From: JAGWRI01 sp963728785
Lineage (GTDB): Bacteria > Gemmatimonadota > Gemmatimonadetes > Gemmatimonadales > Gemmatimonadaceae
Reading direction: 5' to 3'
Assembly: GCA_963728785.1 (NCBI GenBank)
Contig: CAVSKV010000004.1
Location: forward strand, 1 to 64,000
Length of the DNA stretch: 64,000 nt
Shown piece by piece: positions 37,564 through 45,957 of the stretch. The stretch's first letter is position 1; each line of letters begins with the position of its first letter. The notes beneath the pieces are model-generated. The model searched no databases. It had not been told where the DNA came from and saw only the letters and a list, made by a program, of their open reading frames with translations. A program made the position numbers and the translations under genes.

Positions 37564-38970
37564 TCAGATGTGCATGGCGCGGCCCATCGAATCCAGCGCG
37601 GCCTCGGCGATCGCCTCGGCCAGGGTGGGATGGGCGTGGATGGCCAGGTCGACCTCTTCCACGGTGAACTCGTTCTCGCGCGCCACGGCCAACTCGTGAA
37701 TGAGTTCGGTGGCGTGCGCGCCCACGATGTGGGCGCCAAGGATCTCGCCGTACTTGGCGTCGCGAATGATCTTCACGAAGCCGTCGGTCTGGCCCGACGT
37801 GCGCGCGCGGGCGTTGGCCGAGAAGGGGAACCGGCCCACCTTGTAATCGAGCTTCTGCTCCTTGCACTGCTCCTCGGTGAGCCCGATGGACGCCACCTCG
37901 GGGTGACAATAGGTGGCGTTGGGAATGTTCTTGTAGTTCATCCCCTGCGTGTAGTGGCCGGCGATGATCTCGGCGAACACCACACCCTCTCGCGAGCCCT
38001 TGTGGGCCAGCATCGGTGGGCCGGCCACGTCGCCGATGGCAAAGATGCCCTTGGCGGTGGTCTCCATGCGCTCGTTGATCTTGACGAAGCCGCGCTCGGT
38101 GAGCTGCACGCCGGCTTCCTTGAGCCCGATGTCCTCCACGTTGGGCGCACGGCCGGCGGCCACGAGCACCTCGTCGGCTTCGAGTTGGGTCTTGCTGCCA
38201 GCCACGTCCACCGTCATCGAGACGGAGGTCTTGCCCACGTTCACGTTGGAAATCTTGGCGCCGGTGAGAACATCGATACCGCGCTTCTTGAACGCCCTGG
38301 TCACGGCGGTACTGGCTTCGGCGTCCTCCACGGGCAGAATGCGGGGCAGCACTTCGACCAGCGTGACCTTGGTGCCGAAGGCGTTGAACACGTCGGCGAA
38401 CTCGCAGCCCACTGCGCCCGCGCCCACGACGATCATGGACTTTGGGGCCTTGTCGAGCACGAGCACCTCGTCCGACGAGAGCACCGTGGTCTTGTTGAGC
38501 TCAAGACCGATCTGGGGCAGGCCGCGTACGCGCGACCCGGTGGAGATCACGACGGCCTTGGTGGCCGTGTGCTGGGTTTCCTTGCCGTCGGCGGTCTTGA
38601 CCGTCAGTGCGTTCTTGCCGGCCAGCCGGCCGGTGCCCTTGATGTACGTGATCTTGTGCTTCTTGAACAGGAACTCGACACCCTTGGAGTTCTGGTTGCT
38701 CACTCCGCGCGACCGCTTCATGGCCACGCCATAGTCGAGCTTCACGTCGCCCACGGCGACGCCGAAGTCGGCCGCGTCGTGCCGCACGCGGTTGGAGATG
38801 GCGGCCGCTTCGAGCAGCGCCTTGGCGGGAATGCAGCCCCAGAGGACGCAGGTGCCGCCCAGACCCTCGCGCTCCACCACGGCGGTGTTGAGTCCCAATT
38901 GGGCGCAGCGGATGGCGCCCACGTAGCCGGCGGGCCCGCCGCCGAGGAAGATGACGTCAAAGGAAGCCAT
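37564..38970 (-). CDS. lpdA: Dihydrolipoyl dehydrogenase
   Basis: A 468-residue flavoprotein. FAD-binding GGGPAGYVGAIRCAQLG, the redox pair C41 and C46 in GGTCVLWGCIPAK, a second Rossmann motif (VVGAGAVGCEFADVF), IFAIGDVAG and the C-terminal HAHPTLAEA base. The canonical CLNVGCIPSK reads CVLWGCIPAK here, with a Trp inside the disulfide loop. It reoxidises lipoyl groups of PDH and the glycine cleavage system. Expected to serve E2 (39968) and gcvH. Confidence 0.95.
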   Translation of the reverse strand: MASFDVIFLGGGPAGYVGAIRCAQLGLNTAVVEREGLGGTCVLWGCIPAKALLEAAAISNRVRHDAADFGVAVGDVKLDYGVAMKRSRGVSNQNSKGVEFLFKKHKITYIKGTGRLAGKNALTVKTADGKETQHTATKAVVISTGSRVRGLPQIGLELNKTTVLSSDEVLVLDKAPKSMIVVGAGAVGCEFADVFNAFGTKVTLVEVLPRILPVEDAEASTAVTRAFKKRGIDVLTGAKISNVNVGKTSVSMTVDVAGSKTQLEADEVLVAAGRAPNVEDIGLKEAGVQLTERGFVKINERMETTAKGIFAIGDVAGPPMLAHKGSREGVVFAEIIAGHYTQGMNYKNIPNATYCHPEVASIGLTEEQCKEQKLDYKVGRFPFSANARARTSGQTDGFVKIIRDAKYGEILGAHIVGAHATELIHELAVARENEFTVEEVDLAIHAHPTLAEAIAEAALDSMGRAMHI

Positions 38971-39130
38971 GGTCTTGGTCGGGGAATTGGGTTCCAGGTA
39001 TGGAGGCTCGCGCCTTCCGCCCGAAACATATCCCCTCGGGGCCGGGGCGGGCTACCGGACCGGGCACAGTGGACCGTCTCGCTTGCCGTGCCGCTCCCTC
39101 GTGCGTAGGGTAAGATCAAGGAGGCGCGGA

Positions 39131-39901
39131 ATGGGCCCCGCAATGACGGGTCGGCGCGGCGTGATGCGGACCGCCGCGGCCACGATGGCGCAGCTGGCGT
39201 TCGCCGCAGGCCTGTGCGCGGCACAGCGCGGCGTGCCCGTGGCGCGGCTCATCGGCACCGTGGTGGATTCATCCGGGGCGCCCCTGTCCGGAGCCGCGGT
39301 GACCGTCCTGCCGGCGCGCGTGCTGCGAGCCATTACCGACGACTCGGGGCGCTTCGCGATCGAAGGCGTGCCCGTGGGGCGGGTGGCGCTGGCAGTGCGG
39401 CGCCTTGGCTACGCGCCGGGGACGTTCACGGTCGAACTGCGCCCGGGGGCGCCGCAACCGGTGCAGCTCTCGCTGGGGGCGGCCGCGTTCGAACTGGAAG
39501 CCGTCACGGTCACCGACTCGGCACCCGACGCGTGGATGCGAACCTTCGAGCGGCGGCGGCGCTCGGAGCGCGGATACTTCCTGACGCGAGCGGACATCGA
39601 ACGGTCGCAGGCGCAGACCACGATCGACCTGCTCCGGCGGATTCCCGGAGTGCGCATCGCCCCCGGGCGCTGGGGCCCGGTGGTGCTGTTCCAGCGCGGC
39701 GGCGTGGGCGGCGTGGCCTGCACCCCGCAGGTGTTCGTCCACCTGATAGCGCACGAGGGCCCGGTGGACGACTTCAACCCCGACGACATCGAGGCGATGG
39801 AGGTCTACACGGGGATTTCGACGGTGCCTACGGAGCTGCAGTCGGCGCGCGCTCATAGCTGCGGCGCGATCGTCATCTGGACCCGGGATCCGAATCAGTG
39901 A
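39131..39901 (+). CDS. Carboxypeptidase-regulatory-like/TonB-plug domain protein
   Basis: A 256-residue protein from ATG 39131, where AAGGAGG is 5-6 bases upstream. After a signal sequence, a carboxypeptidase regulatory-like domain (LIGTVVDSSGAPLSGAAVTVLPARVLRAITDDSGRFAIEGVPVG) is followed by a plug-like domain (TTIDLLRRIPGVRI, PDDIEAMEVYTG) of TonB-dependent receptors. The C-terminal barrel is missing: the protein stops after about 256 residues, so it is not a transporter. Similar plug-only proteins are known in Gemmatimonadota/Bacteroidota-like genomes; function unknown. Confidence 0.75.
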   Translation: MGPAMTGRRGVMRTAAATMAQLAFAAGLCAAQRGVPVARLIGTVVDSSGAPLSGAAVTVLPARVLRAITDDSGRFAIEGVPVGRVALAVRRLGYAPGTFTVELRPGAPQPVQLSLGAAAFELEAVTVTDSAPDAWMRTFERRRRSERGYFLTRADIERSQAQTTIDLLRRIPGVRIAPGRWGPVVLFQRGGVGGVACTPQVFVHLIAHEGPVDDFNPDDIEAMEVYTGISTVPTELQSARAHSCGAIVIWTRDPNQ

Positions 39902-39932
39902 GGCAGTCGGGCAGTCAGGCAGTCGGGCAGCA
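39901..39932 (+). repeat. GRCAGTCN-like 8-bp array, four units
   Basis: AGGCAGTC, GGGCAGTC, AGGCAGTC and GGGCAGCA follow the plug-protein TGA, whose final A is the first base of the array. Confidence 0.8.
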
Positions 39933-39967
39933 AACTGCGAACGCTGTGCTCTCCGACTCTCCGACTC

Positions 39968-41260
39968 TCAAAACACCAGCATCAAAGGATTCTCGAGCAT
40001 CCCTTTGAGCGTCTGTAGGAACTTCGCTCCCGTAGCGCCGTCGATCACCCGGTGATCGCAACTCATGGTGACGCGCAGACGCTTGCGCACCGCGACCTGG
40101 CCGCCGGCCACGACCGGCTTCTCCTCGATAACGCCCACGGCGAGTATGCCTGCCTCCGGCGGATTGATGATGGCCGTGAACTGGTCGATGCCGAACATGC
40201 CGAGGTTCGACACGGAGAACGTGGACCCCGTGTATTCCTGCGGTCCGAGCTTGCGGTCGCGTGCGCGCCTGGCCAGGTCGCGCGACTCGGCGGCGAGCTG
40301 CCGCAGCGACTTCCGGTCGGCGTCGAAGATGACGGGCGTGATCAATCCGTCTTCGACGGCCACGGCCATGCCCAGGTGGACGCGGTTGAAGTAGCGAATC
40401 CTGTCGCCCATCCAGTGCGCGTTGCACTCCGGGTGCTGAGCGAGCGCGGTGGCCACGGCTTTCAGGATGACGTCGTTGAACGACACCTTGAACTCGTCCC
40501 CCGCCTGCGCCATGGCGGCCCGCATCTCGGCTACGCGCTCGAGGTCGAACTCCGCGGTGAGGTAGAAGGTCGGCACGGGGCCGATGGACTCGGCCAGCCG
40601 GCGGGCGATGGTCTTGCGGAGCTGCGTGAGCGGCACGTCGCGGAAGTCGCCCTCTCGTAACTCGGCGGCCGCGGCCACGGGGGCCGCCGCGCTGGCGCCT
40701 GGCCCGCCGGAGGCGATCGCAGCGTCGACGTCGCGCTTGATGATGCGGCCGGCCGGACCCGAGCCGCGGATGCCACCGAGGTCGAGCCCGCTTTCGCGGG
40801 CGAGGCGCCTCGCGAGCGGCGATGAGCGCAGCGGTTCGCCGTCGCCGGTGGAGGGCGCGGGAACTGGCGCCAGCGCGGCGGTTGGGGGCGCTGGTACGGT
40901 GGGGCGGGCGGGCGCAGCATTGGCGGGCGCTGCCGCCGCGGTGGAGGCGGCAGCAGCGGCAGCGGCAGCGGCCGGCTGGGGGGGCGTCGAAGCGCCAGCA
41001 ACGAGCGCGTCGACGTTCTCGTCGGGGGCGGCGATGACGCCCACGAGGGCGCCGACCGGCCGGGCGTCGCCCTCGCTGACGAGGCGCTTGCGGAGGACAC
41101 CGTCGCCGCGGGCGACGAGTTCCATGATCGCCTTGTCGGTCTCAACCTCGGCCAGCGGATCGCCGCTCTTTACGGCGTCGCCCTCGCTCTTCAGCCATTT
41201 GACGAGGCGTCCTTCCTCCATTGTGGGAGAAAGCGCCTCCATGAACACTTTCGTTGCCAT
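39968..41260 (-). CDS. pdhC: Pyruvate dehydrogenase E2 (dihydrolipoamide acetyltransferase)
   Basis: A 430-residue protein from ATG 41260. One lipoyl domain (lipoyl K43 in ETDKAIMEL), an Ala/Pro linker, a peripheral-subunit-binding domain (SPLARRLARESGLDLGGIRGSGPAGRIIKRDVDAA), then the catalytic domain with SCDHRVIDGATGAKFL near the C-terminus (catalytic His and Asp). It transfers acetyl to CoA. Neighbours pdhB and pdhA on the same strand support PDH rather than another 2-oxoacid complex. Confidence 0.93.
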   Translation of the reverse strand: MATKVFMEALSPTMEEGRLVKWLKSEGDAVKSGDPLAEVETDKAIMELVARGDGVLRKRLVSEGDARPVGALVGVIAAPDENVDALVAGASTPPQPAAAAAAAAASTAAAAPANAAPARPTVPAPPTAALAPVPAPSTGDGEPLRSSPLARRLARESGLDLGGIRGSGPAGRIIKRDVDAAIASGGPGASAAAPVAAAAELREGDFRDVPLTQLRKTIARRLAESIGPVPTFYLTAEFDLERVAEMRAAMAQAGDEFKVSFNDVILKAVATALAQHPECNAHWMGDRIRYFNRVHLGMAVAVEDGLITPVIFDADRKSLRQLAAESRDLARRARDRKLGPQEYTGSTFSVSNLGMFGIDQFTAIINPPEAGILAVGVIEEKPVVAGGQVAVRKRLRVTMSCDHRVIDGATGAKFLQTLKGMLENPLMLVF

Positions 41261-41289
41261 GACTGTACCTGGTGGCGGGCCCGCGGCCC

Positions 41290-42270
41290 TCAGTCGAGAT
41301 ACATGACCTTGCGAACGGCGGCGATGGTCTTGGCCGCGTCCGGCTTGGCTGCCTTTTCGAGGTTCTTGGCGTACGGCATGGGAACGTCGGCCTGGTGGAC
41401 GCGGACGACCGGCGCGTCGAGGAAGTCGAAGCAGTCGCGCTGGATGTAGTCCACGACCTGGGCGCCGATGCCGGCGATCTCCCAGCCTTCTTCGAGCACC
41501 ACGGCGCGATTGGTCTTCTTCACCGATTCGCAAATCGCCTGGACATCCATGGGGCGCACGGTGCGCAGATCCACCACATCCACCTCGATGCCGTCCTTGG
41601 CGAGCCGGTCGGCCGCCTGCATGGCCACGAGCACCATCTTGCCGTTGGTGATGATCGAGCAGTGCCCGCCTTCGTGCTTGAGGTCGGCCTTGCCGATCGG
41701 CACGAGATATTCACCCTCGGGCACCTCGCCCTTGGTGTTGTAGAGCATCTCGCCCTCGAGGAAACACACCGGATTGTCGTCGCGGATGGCGCTCTTGAGA
41801 AGGCCCTTGGCGTCGTACGGCGTGCCCGGGGTGACGACCTTGAGGCCGGGGATGTGGGCGAGCCACGCCTCCCAGGACTGCGAATGCTGGGCGCCCAGCT
41901 GAAGGGCCGCGCCGTTGGGGCCGCGGAAGACGATCGGGATGTTGAACTGGCCACCCGACATGTACAGGAGCTTGGCCGCGGTGTTGACCACCTGATCGAG
42001 CGCGAGCAGGGCGAAGTTCCAGGTCATGAATTCCACGATCGGACGGAGCCCCACCATGGCCGAGCCCACGCCGAGGCCGGTGAAGCCGAGTTCGGTGATC
42101 GGCGTGTCGACCACGCGCATCTCGCCGAATTCTTCGAGCAGGCCCTTGGAGACCTTGTAGGCGCCGTTGTACACGCCCACTTCCTCGCCGATCAGGAAGA
42201 CGCGGTCGTCGCGCTCCATTTCTTCGCGAAGGGCGTCGTGGAGGGCGTCGCGGTACGTGATCACCGGCAT
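41290..42270 (-). CDS. pdhB: Pyruvate dehydrogenase E1 component subunit beta
   Basis: A 326-residue protein from ATG 42270. ITYRDALHDALREEMERDDRVFLIGEEVG, VVDTPITELGFTGLGVGSAMVGLRPIVEFMTWNFALLALDQVVN and the C-terminal NRAVVLEEGWEIAGIGAQV match transketolase-like E1 beta. E29-region residues contact the TPP pyrimidine. It lies 4 bases after pdhA, forming an alpha-beta operon with E2 downstream. Confidence 0.95.
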   Translation of the reverse strand: MPVITYRDALHDALREEMERDDRVFLIGEEVGVYNGAYKVSKGLLEEFGEMRVVDTPITELGFTGLGVGSAMVGLRPIVEFMTWNFALLALDQVVNTAAKLLYMSGGQFNIPIVFRGPNGAALQLGAQHSQSWEAWLAHIPGLKVVTPGTPYDAKGLLKSAIRDDNPVCFLEGEMLYNTKGEVPEGEYLVPIGKADLKHEGGHCSIITNGKMVLVAMQAADRLAKDGIEVDVVDLRTVRPMDVQAICESVKKTNRAVVLEEGWEIAGIGAQVVDYIQRDCFDFLDAPVVRVHQADVPMPYAKNLEKAAKPDAAKTIAAVRKVMYLD

Positions 42271-42274
42271 CGGA

Positions 42275-43294
42275 TCAGGCCTCCCCCATGGCGTCGGAGG
42301 TGGTCTCCACGAGCACGTCCTCGTACAGTGCTTCGAGGGGCGGCTCGGGGCTGGCGTCGGCGAAGTCCCAAGCGTCCTGGACCAGGGCCTTGAGCTCGGA
42401 GTCCAGCGCGTCGTAGGCGGCATCGGTGAGTTCACCGGCCTCCTGCATGCGCTTGCGGAAGAGCACGATGGGATCGCGCTTCTCGTATTCCTCGAGCTCG
42501 GCCTTGGTGCGGTAGGTGCCGCTGGCGGCGTCGGACATGGAGTGGCCCACGTAGCGGTACGTGTGCACTTCGACGAGAGACGCCGTCTGCTCGCTGCGGG
42601 CGCGTTCGACGGCCTCGGCCATCGTCGTGCGCACGGCGAGCACGTCCTGACCGTCCACGTGCACGTCGGCGATGTTGTACGACTCGCCGCGTTTGTACAG
42701 ATCCTTGATCGACGACGCGCGCTCGATGGCGGTGCCCATGCCGTACTTGTTGTTCTCGATCACGTAGACCACGGGCAGCTTCCAGAGGCCGGCCATGTTG
42801 AGCGACTCGTGGAACGCGCCGCCGTTCACGGCGGCCTCGCCCATGAAACAGACACAGACCTGGTCGCCGCCGCGGTACTTGATGGCGAAGCCGACGCCGG
42901 TGGCAATGGGGATCTGGCCGCCCACGATGCCGTGGCCGCCCAGGAAGTTCACGCCGCGGTCGAACATGTGCATCGAACCGCCCTTCCCGTGCTCGCAGCC
43001 GTCCACGCGGCCGAACAACTCGGCCATCACGGCGCGCGGGGTGATGCCGCGCACGAGCGCCTGGCCGTGGTCGCGGTAGGTGGTGATGACGTAGTCGTCG
43101 GGGCGGAGGGCGGACTGCGTGCCCGCACTCACGGCTTCCTGGCCGATGTACAGGTGGCAGAAGCCGCCGATCTTGCCGAGCGCGTACGCCTCGGCGGCGC
43201 GCTCTTCGAAGCGGCGCTGGAGGAGCATGTCGTGGAGCAGCTTCTCGTGAAGTGCGGTGTCGGATTTCAAGTCGGACTTCTTCTTCGTGGCCAT
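42275..43294 (-). CDS. pdhA: Pyruvate dehydrogenase E1 component subunit alpha
   Basis: A 339-residue TPP enzyme. GGFCHLYIGQEAVSAGTQSAL, the TPP motif FMGEAAVNGGAFHESLNMAGLWKLPVVYVIENN and phosphorylation-loop-like RYVGHSMSDAASGTYRTKAELEEY are all present. With E1 beta it decarboxylates pyruvate and reductively acetylates the E2 lipoyl group. It is the first gene of the pdhA-pdhB-pdhC run; upstream is a 195-base spacer with a short repeat. Confidence 0.95.
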   Translation of the reverse strand: MATKKKSDLKSDTALHEKLLHDMLLQRRFEERAAEAYALGKIGGFCHLYIGQEAVSAGTQSALRPDDYVITTYRDHGQALVRGITPRAVMAELFGRVDGCEHGKGGSMHMFDRGVNFLGGHGIVGGQIPIATGVGFAIKYRGGDQVCVCFMGEAAVNGGAFHESLNMAGLWKLPVVYVIENNKYGMGTAIERASSIKDLYKRGESYNIADVHVDGQDVLAVRTTMAEAVERARSEQTASLVEVHTYRYVGHSMSDAASGTYRTKAELEEYEKRDPIVLFRKRMQEAGELTDAAYDALDSELKALVQDAWDFADASPEPPLEALYEDVLVETTSDAMGEA

Positions 43295-43332
43295 ATCAGT
43301 TAGGCGGCGAGATCAATGGAGCAGAGGTTTAC

Positions 43333-43359
43333 CGCAGAGCACGCAGAGCACACAGAGAC
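43333..43359 (+). repeat. 9-bp tandem CGCAGAGCA repeat
   Basis: Two exact CGCAGAGCA units and a third variant (CACAGAGAC) lie in the 195-base spacer between pdhA and lipA. No gene, promoter or hairpin was recognised in the rest of this spacer. Confidence 0.6.
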
Positions 43360-43489
43360 TGCAACGGCAACACCAACCGCTTTGGACTCGGGTTCAGCGG
43401 ATACCGCGGATCGTGCGAATTGAAACGGTGCTAAGACCGCGAATGAATCGGGGGAAACTGCTCCGCCATTGGCGGTCGCGACCGGGTGG

Positions 43490-44398
43490 TCAGACGCCGG
43501 CGGCCTGGACCTGCTCCCAGGCGTGGTAGCTCGAGCGCACGAGGGGTCCGGCCTCGACGTGCCGGAATCCCATCGCCATACCGACGTCGCGGAGCTGTTG
43601 GAACTCGGCGGGCGTCACGTAGCGGTCGAGTGCGATGTGTGCGTCGGAAGGACGGAGGTACTGGCCGAGCGTGAGGATGTCGACGTCGACCGCGCGCAGG
43701 TCCTGCATCACGGCCACGACCTCCTCGTTCGTCTCGCCCATGCCCAGGATGATCCCGGTCTTGGTCGGGATGTGGGGGGCGAGCCGCTTGCTGGTGCGGA
43801 AGATCTTCATCACGCGCTCATAGCGGCCGCCGGGGCGGCAGCGCTTGTAGAGGCGTGGCACCGTTTCGGTGTTGTGGTTGTAGATGTCCGGCTCCGCCTC
43901 GAGCACGGTGCGGATGGACGCCTCGCGGCCCTGGAAGTCGGGCACGAGCACCTCGACAGACGTACCGGGGGAGGCGGTCTTGATCTGACGGATGGTCTCG
44001 GCGAACACCCAAGCCCCGAAATCTGGCAGGTCGTCGCGGTCCACCGAGGTAAGCACGACGTGCTGCAGACGCATGTGACTGGCGGCTTCGCCCACGCGTG
44101 CGGGCTCGGAGGGGTCGTACTTGGGCGGGCGGCCGTGCGCGACGGCGCAATAGGCGCAGTTCCGGGTGCAGACGTCGCCCAGGATCATGAAGGTCGCGGT
44201 GCCGTGATCCCAGCACTCGCCGACGTTGGGGCAGTGGGCCTCCTCGCAGACGGTGTGGAGGTCCAGGTCGCGCATCAGGTGCTTCAGATGCACGTAGCTC
44301 TTGCCCCCCGGGGCTCGCACCTTGAGCCAGGACGGCTTGCGGTCTGGGAGGGGATCGGCGCGGTGCCGCCCCATGATCTGATAAAGGGCTTCGCCCAT
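43490..44398 (-). CDS. lipA: Lipoyl synthase
   Basis: A 302-residue radical SAM enzyme. The auxiliary cluster Cys are C51, C56, C62 (CEEAHCPNVGEC) and the radical SAM triad is C77, C81, C84 (CTRNCAYC). The C-terminal RSSYH provides the Ser ligand of the auxiliary cluster. It inserts two sulfurs into octanoyl groups placed by LipB. It lies beside the pdh genes on the same strand, though with a spacer. Confidence 0.97.
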   Translation of the reverse strand: MGEALYQIMGRHRADPLPDRKPSWLKVRAPGGKSYVHLKHLMRDLDLHTVCEEAHCPNVGECWDHGTATFMILGDVCTRNCAYCAVAHGRPPKYDPSEPARVGEAASHMRLQHVVLTSVDRDDLPDFGAWVFAETIRQIKTASPGTSVEVLVPDFQGREASIRTVLEAEPDIYNHNTETVPRLYKRCRPGGRYERVMKIFRTSKRLAPHIPTKTGIILGMGETNEEVVAVMQDLRAVDVDILTLGQYLRPSDAHIALDRYVTPAEFQQLRDVGMAMGFRHVEAGPLVRSSYHAWEQVQAAGV

Positions 44399-44631
44399 TG
44401 GCTCTGTACGGTTGAGTGCCGGGCTGAATTTAGGCAGTGGGGTGGCTCACCGGTAGCAACCACTAACCTCTGGCTAGCACTTTAGAGGGTTATTGTGGCC
44501 TTTCTGGGCTCCCGAAACTCGGCTCCGACGGTTGCGTAGGGGCAGACAGGGGAACGGAGGTGGCAGGGGGTGCCTTCGAGGTGTTATGGTTTACCGGTAC
44601 CTGCGGGTGCCGAGCCAATGGGGGAGGGTCC

Positions 44632-44859
44632 ATGTTGCGCACCATCTTCATGATCGGGTTGTTCGCGCTGGCCGGGCTGTTCGTGCTCAAGCTGGCGTTC
44701 GGGCTGTTCGGCACGCTGTTTGCGATGTTGCTGATGCTGTTGGGGCTGGCGGTCAAGATCGCGATCGCGGGTTTGGTGATCTACGTGCTCATTCGGATCT
44801 TCAGCCCTTCCACCGCGCGCAGAATGCGCGAGCGCTGGTCGGGGACTTCAGCGAGCTAG
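44632..44859 (+). CDS. Small double-pass membrane protein
   Basis: A 75-residue protein from ATG 44632 with GGAGGG 5 bases upstream. Nearly all of residues 5-58 are hydrophobic (two membrane segments: IFMIGLFALAGLFVLKLAFGL and FAMLLMLLGLAVKIAIAGLVIYVLI), followed by a basic tail (RRMRERW) likely in the cytoplasm. No family was recognised. The 233-base spacer before it (44399-44631) has no other gene. Confidence 0.65.
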   Translation: MLRTIFMIGLFALAGLFVLKLAFGLFGTLFAMLLMLLGLAVKIAIAGLVIYVLIRIFSPSTARRMRERWSGTSAS

Positions 44860-44959
44860 ACGACACGCGCGGCGCGCCCGGAAATCGCGCAGCGTGTGGG
44901 GGCGGCGGATGTGGCGAAAGCCATGTCCGCCGTTCCGTTGTTTCAGGGGAATGCCGCTG

Positions 44960-44999
44960 GGCAGTCGGACAGTCGGACAGTCGGGCAGTCAGGCAGTCA
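44960..44999 (+). repeat. GRCAGTCN 8-bp array, five units
   Basis: GGCAGTCG, GACAGTCG, GACAGTCG, GGCAGTCA and GGCAGTCA. The last units overlap the 3' end of the minus-strand gene at 44989; its final codons and TGA stop are repeat sequence. Confidence 0.85.
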
Positions 45000-45957
45000 C
45001 TGATGGACGGTCGAGTGCTTCGACGACGGACCAAACCAGAAGGGGGACCATGATCTCGTGGTGCCCCGTGATCTCGAAGCCTGCGCCGCTCTGGAGCGTC
45101 GGCCGCTGGACGACATTGACGCGCGGACGGTAGTGGCGCTGCATGTCGAGATCGCAGCTCACGAATCCCTGCGGCCTGCCAGCGTGCAGGTTGCGGGCGA
45201 TCGTGAGCGCCTTGAGGAACACCTCGGGCATGATCACAGCGCTGCCCAGGTTGAGCACCACGCCGCCGTCGTCGAGGCGGAGCACCGAGGCGGCCAGGCG
45301 TCGGAAGTCGCGGTGGCTGGTGTCGCCGATCGCGGCGCCGCTGGCCGCCGGGTGCTGATGGATAATCTCGGCGCCGATCGCAGCGTGCACGCTGGCCGGC
45401 ACGCCGAGCCGGTGGGCGCCGAGCAGCACGGAGAGTTCGGGGTGGGCGAGTTCGTGCTCTCGCTCGAGCGCCACGGCGAGGGCTTCGCCCATGCCCATGC
45501 CCGCCTCCGCGCCGGCCACGAATGCATCGTTCATGCCGCGTCCGGTTTCCTCGGCCATGCCGAACGTGCCGTCCTTGAGCCCGGCGGCAACGTCTTCGGA
45601 GGTGGCGCCGAACCGCGCGATCTCGTAGTCGTGGATGGCCGCCGAGCCGTTCATCGCGATGTGCGTGACGACGCCGCGGCGCATGAGTTCGATGAGCAAG
45701 GGCGCCAGTCCGGTCTTCACCACGTGGCCGCCGAGCATGACCATCACGCCCCGGTCTCGACGTTTGGCGTCGGCAATGGCCTGCACGACGCGCTTGAAGT
45801 CGCGCGCCACGAGCACGTCGGGAAGGGCGTTCAGGAACGCGCGGAACGACCGGTCGTCGCCGGGCGGTTGCGCGAACTCCGAGGCGTTCACCTTGTTGGG
45901 GCGACGGGCCACTGGCACGGTGCGCACGGCGCGCAGATCGGCTTCGTCGTATTTCAC
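44989..45957 (-). CDS. Conserved protein, possibly deoxyhypusine synthase-like
   Basis: A 322-residue protein from GTG 45957. GVMVMLGGHVVKTGLAPLLIELMRRGVVTHIAMNGSAAIHDYEIARFG and TSEDVAAGLKDGTFGMAEETG give a Rossmann-like pattern resembling the deoxyhypusine synthase superfamily (an NAD-binding spermidine-transferring fold). The catalytic Lys of true deoxyhypusine synthases was not located, and bacteria lack eIF5A hypusination, so this may be a different enzyme of the fold. Its GTG overlaps the stop of the glycosyltransferase gene (GTGA). The last codons derive from the repeat array. Confidence 0.5.
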   Translation of the reverse strand: MKYDEADLRAVRTVPVARRPNKVNASEFAQPPGDDRSFRAFLNALPDVLVARDFKRVVQAIADAKRRDRGVMVMLGGHVVKTGLAPLLIELMRRGVVTHIAMNGSAAIHDYEIARFGATSEDVAAGLKDGTFGMAEETGRGMNDAFVAGAEAGMGMGEALAVALEREHELAHPELSVLLGAHRLGVPASVHAAIGAEIIHQHPAASGAAIGDTSHRDFRRLAASVLRLDDGGVVLNLGSAVIMPEVFLKALTIARNLHAGRPQGFVSCDLDMQRHYRPRVNVVQRPTLQSGAGFEITGHHEIMVPLLVWSVVEALDRPSVTA

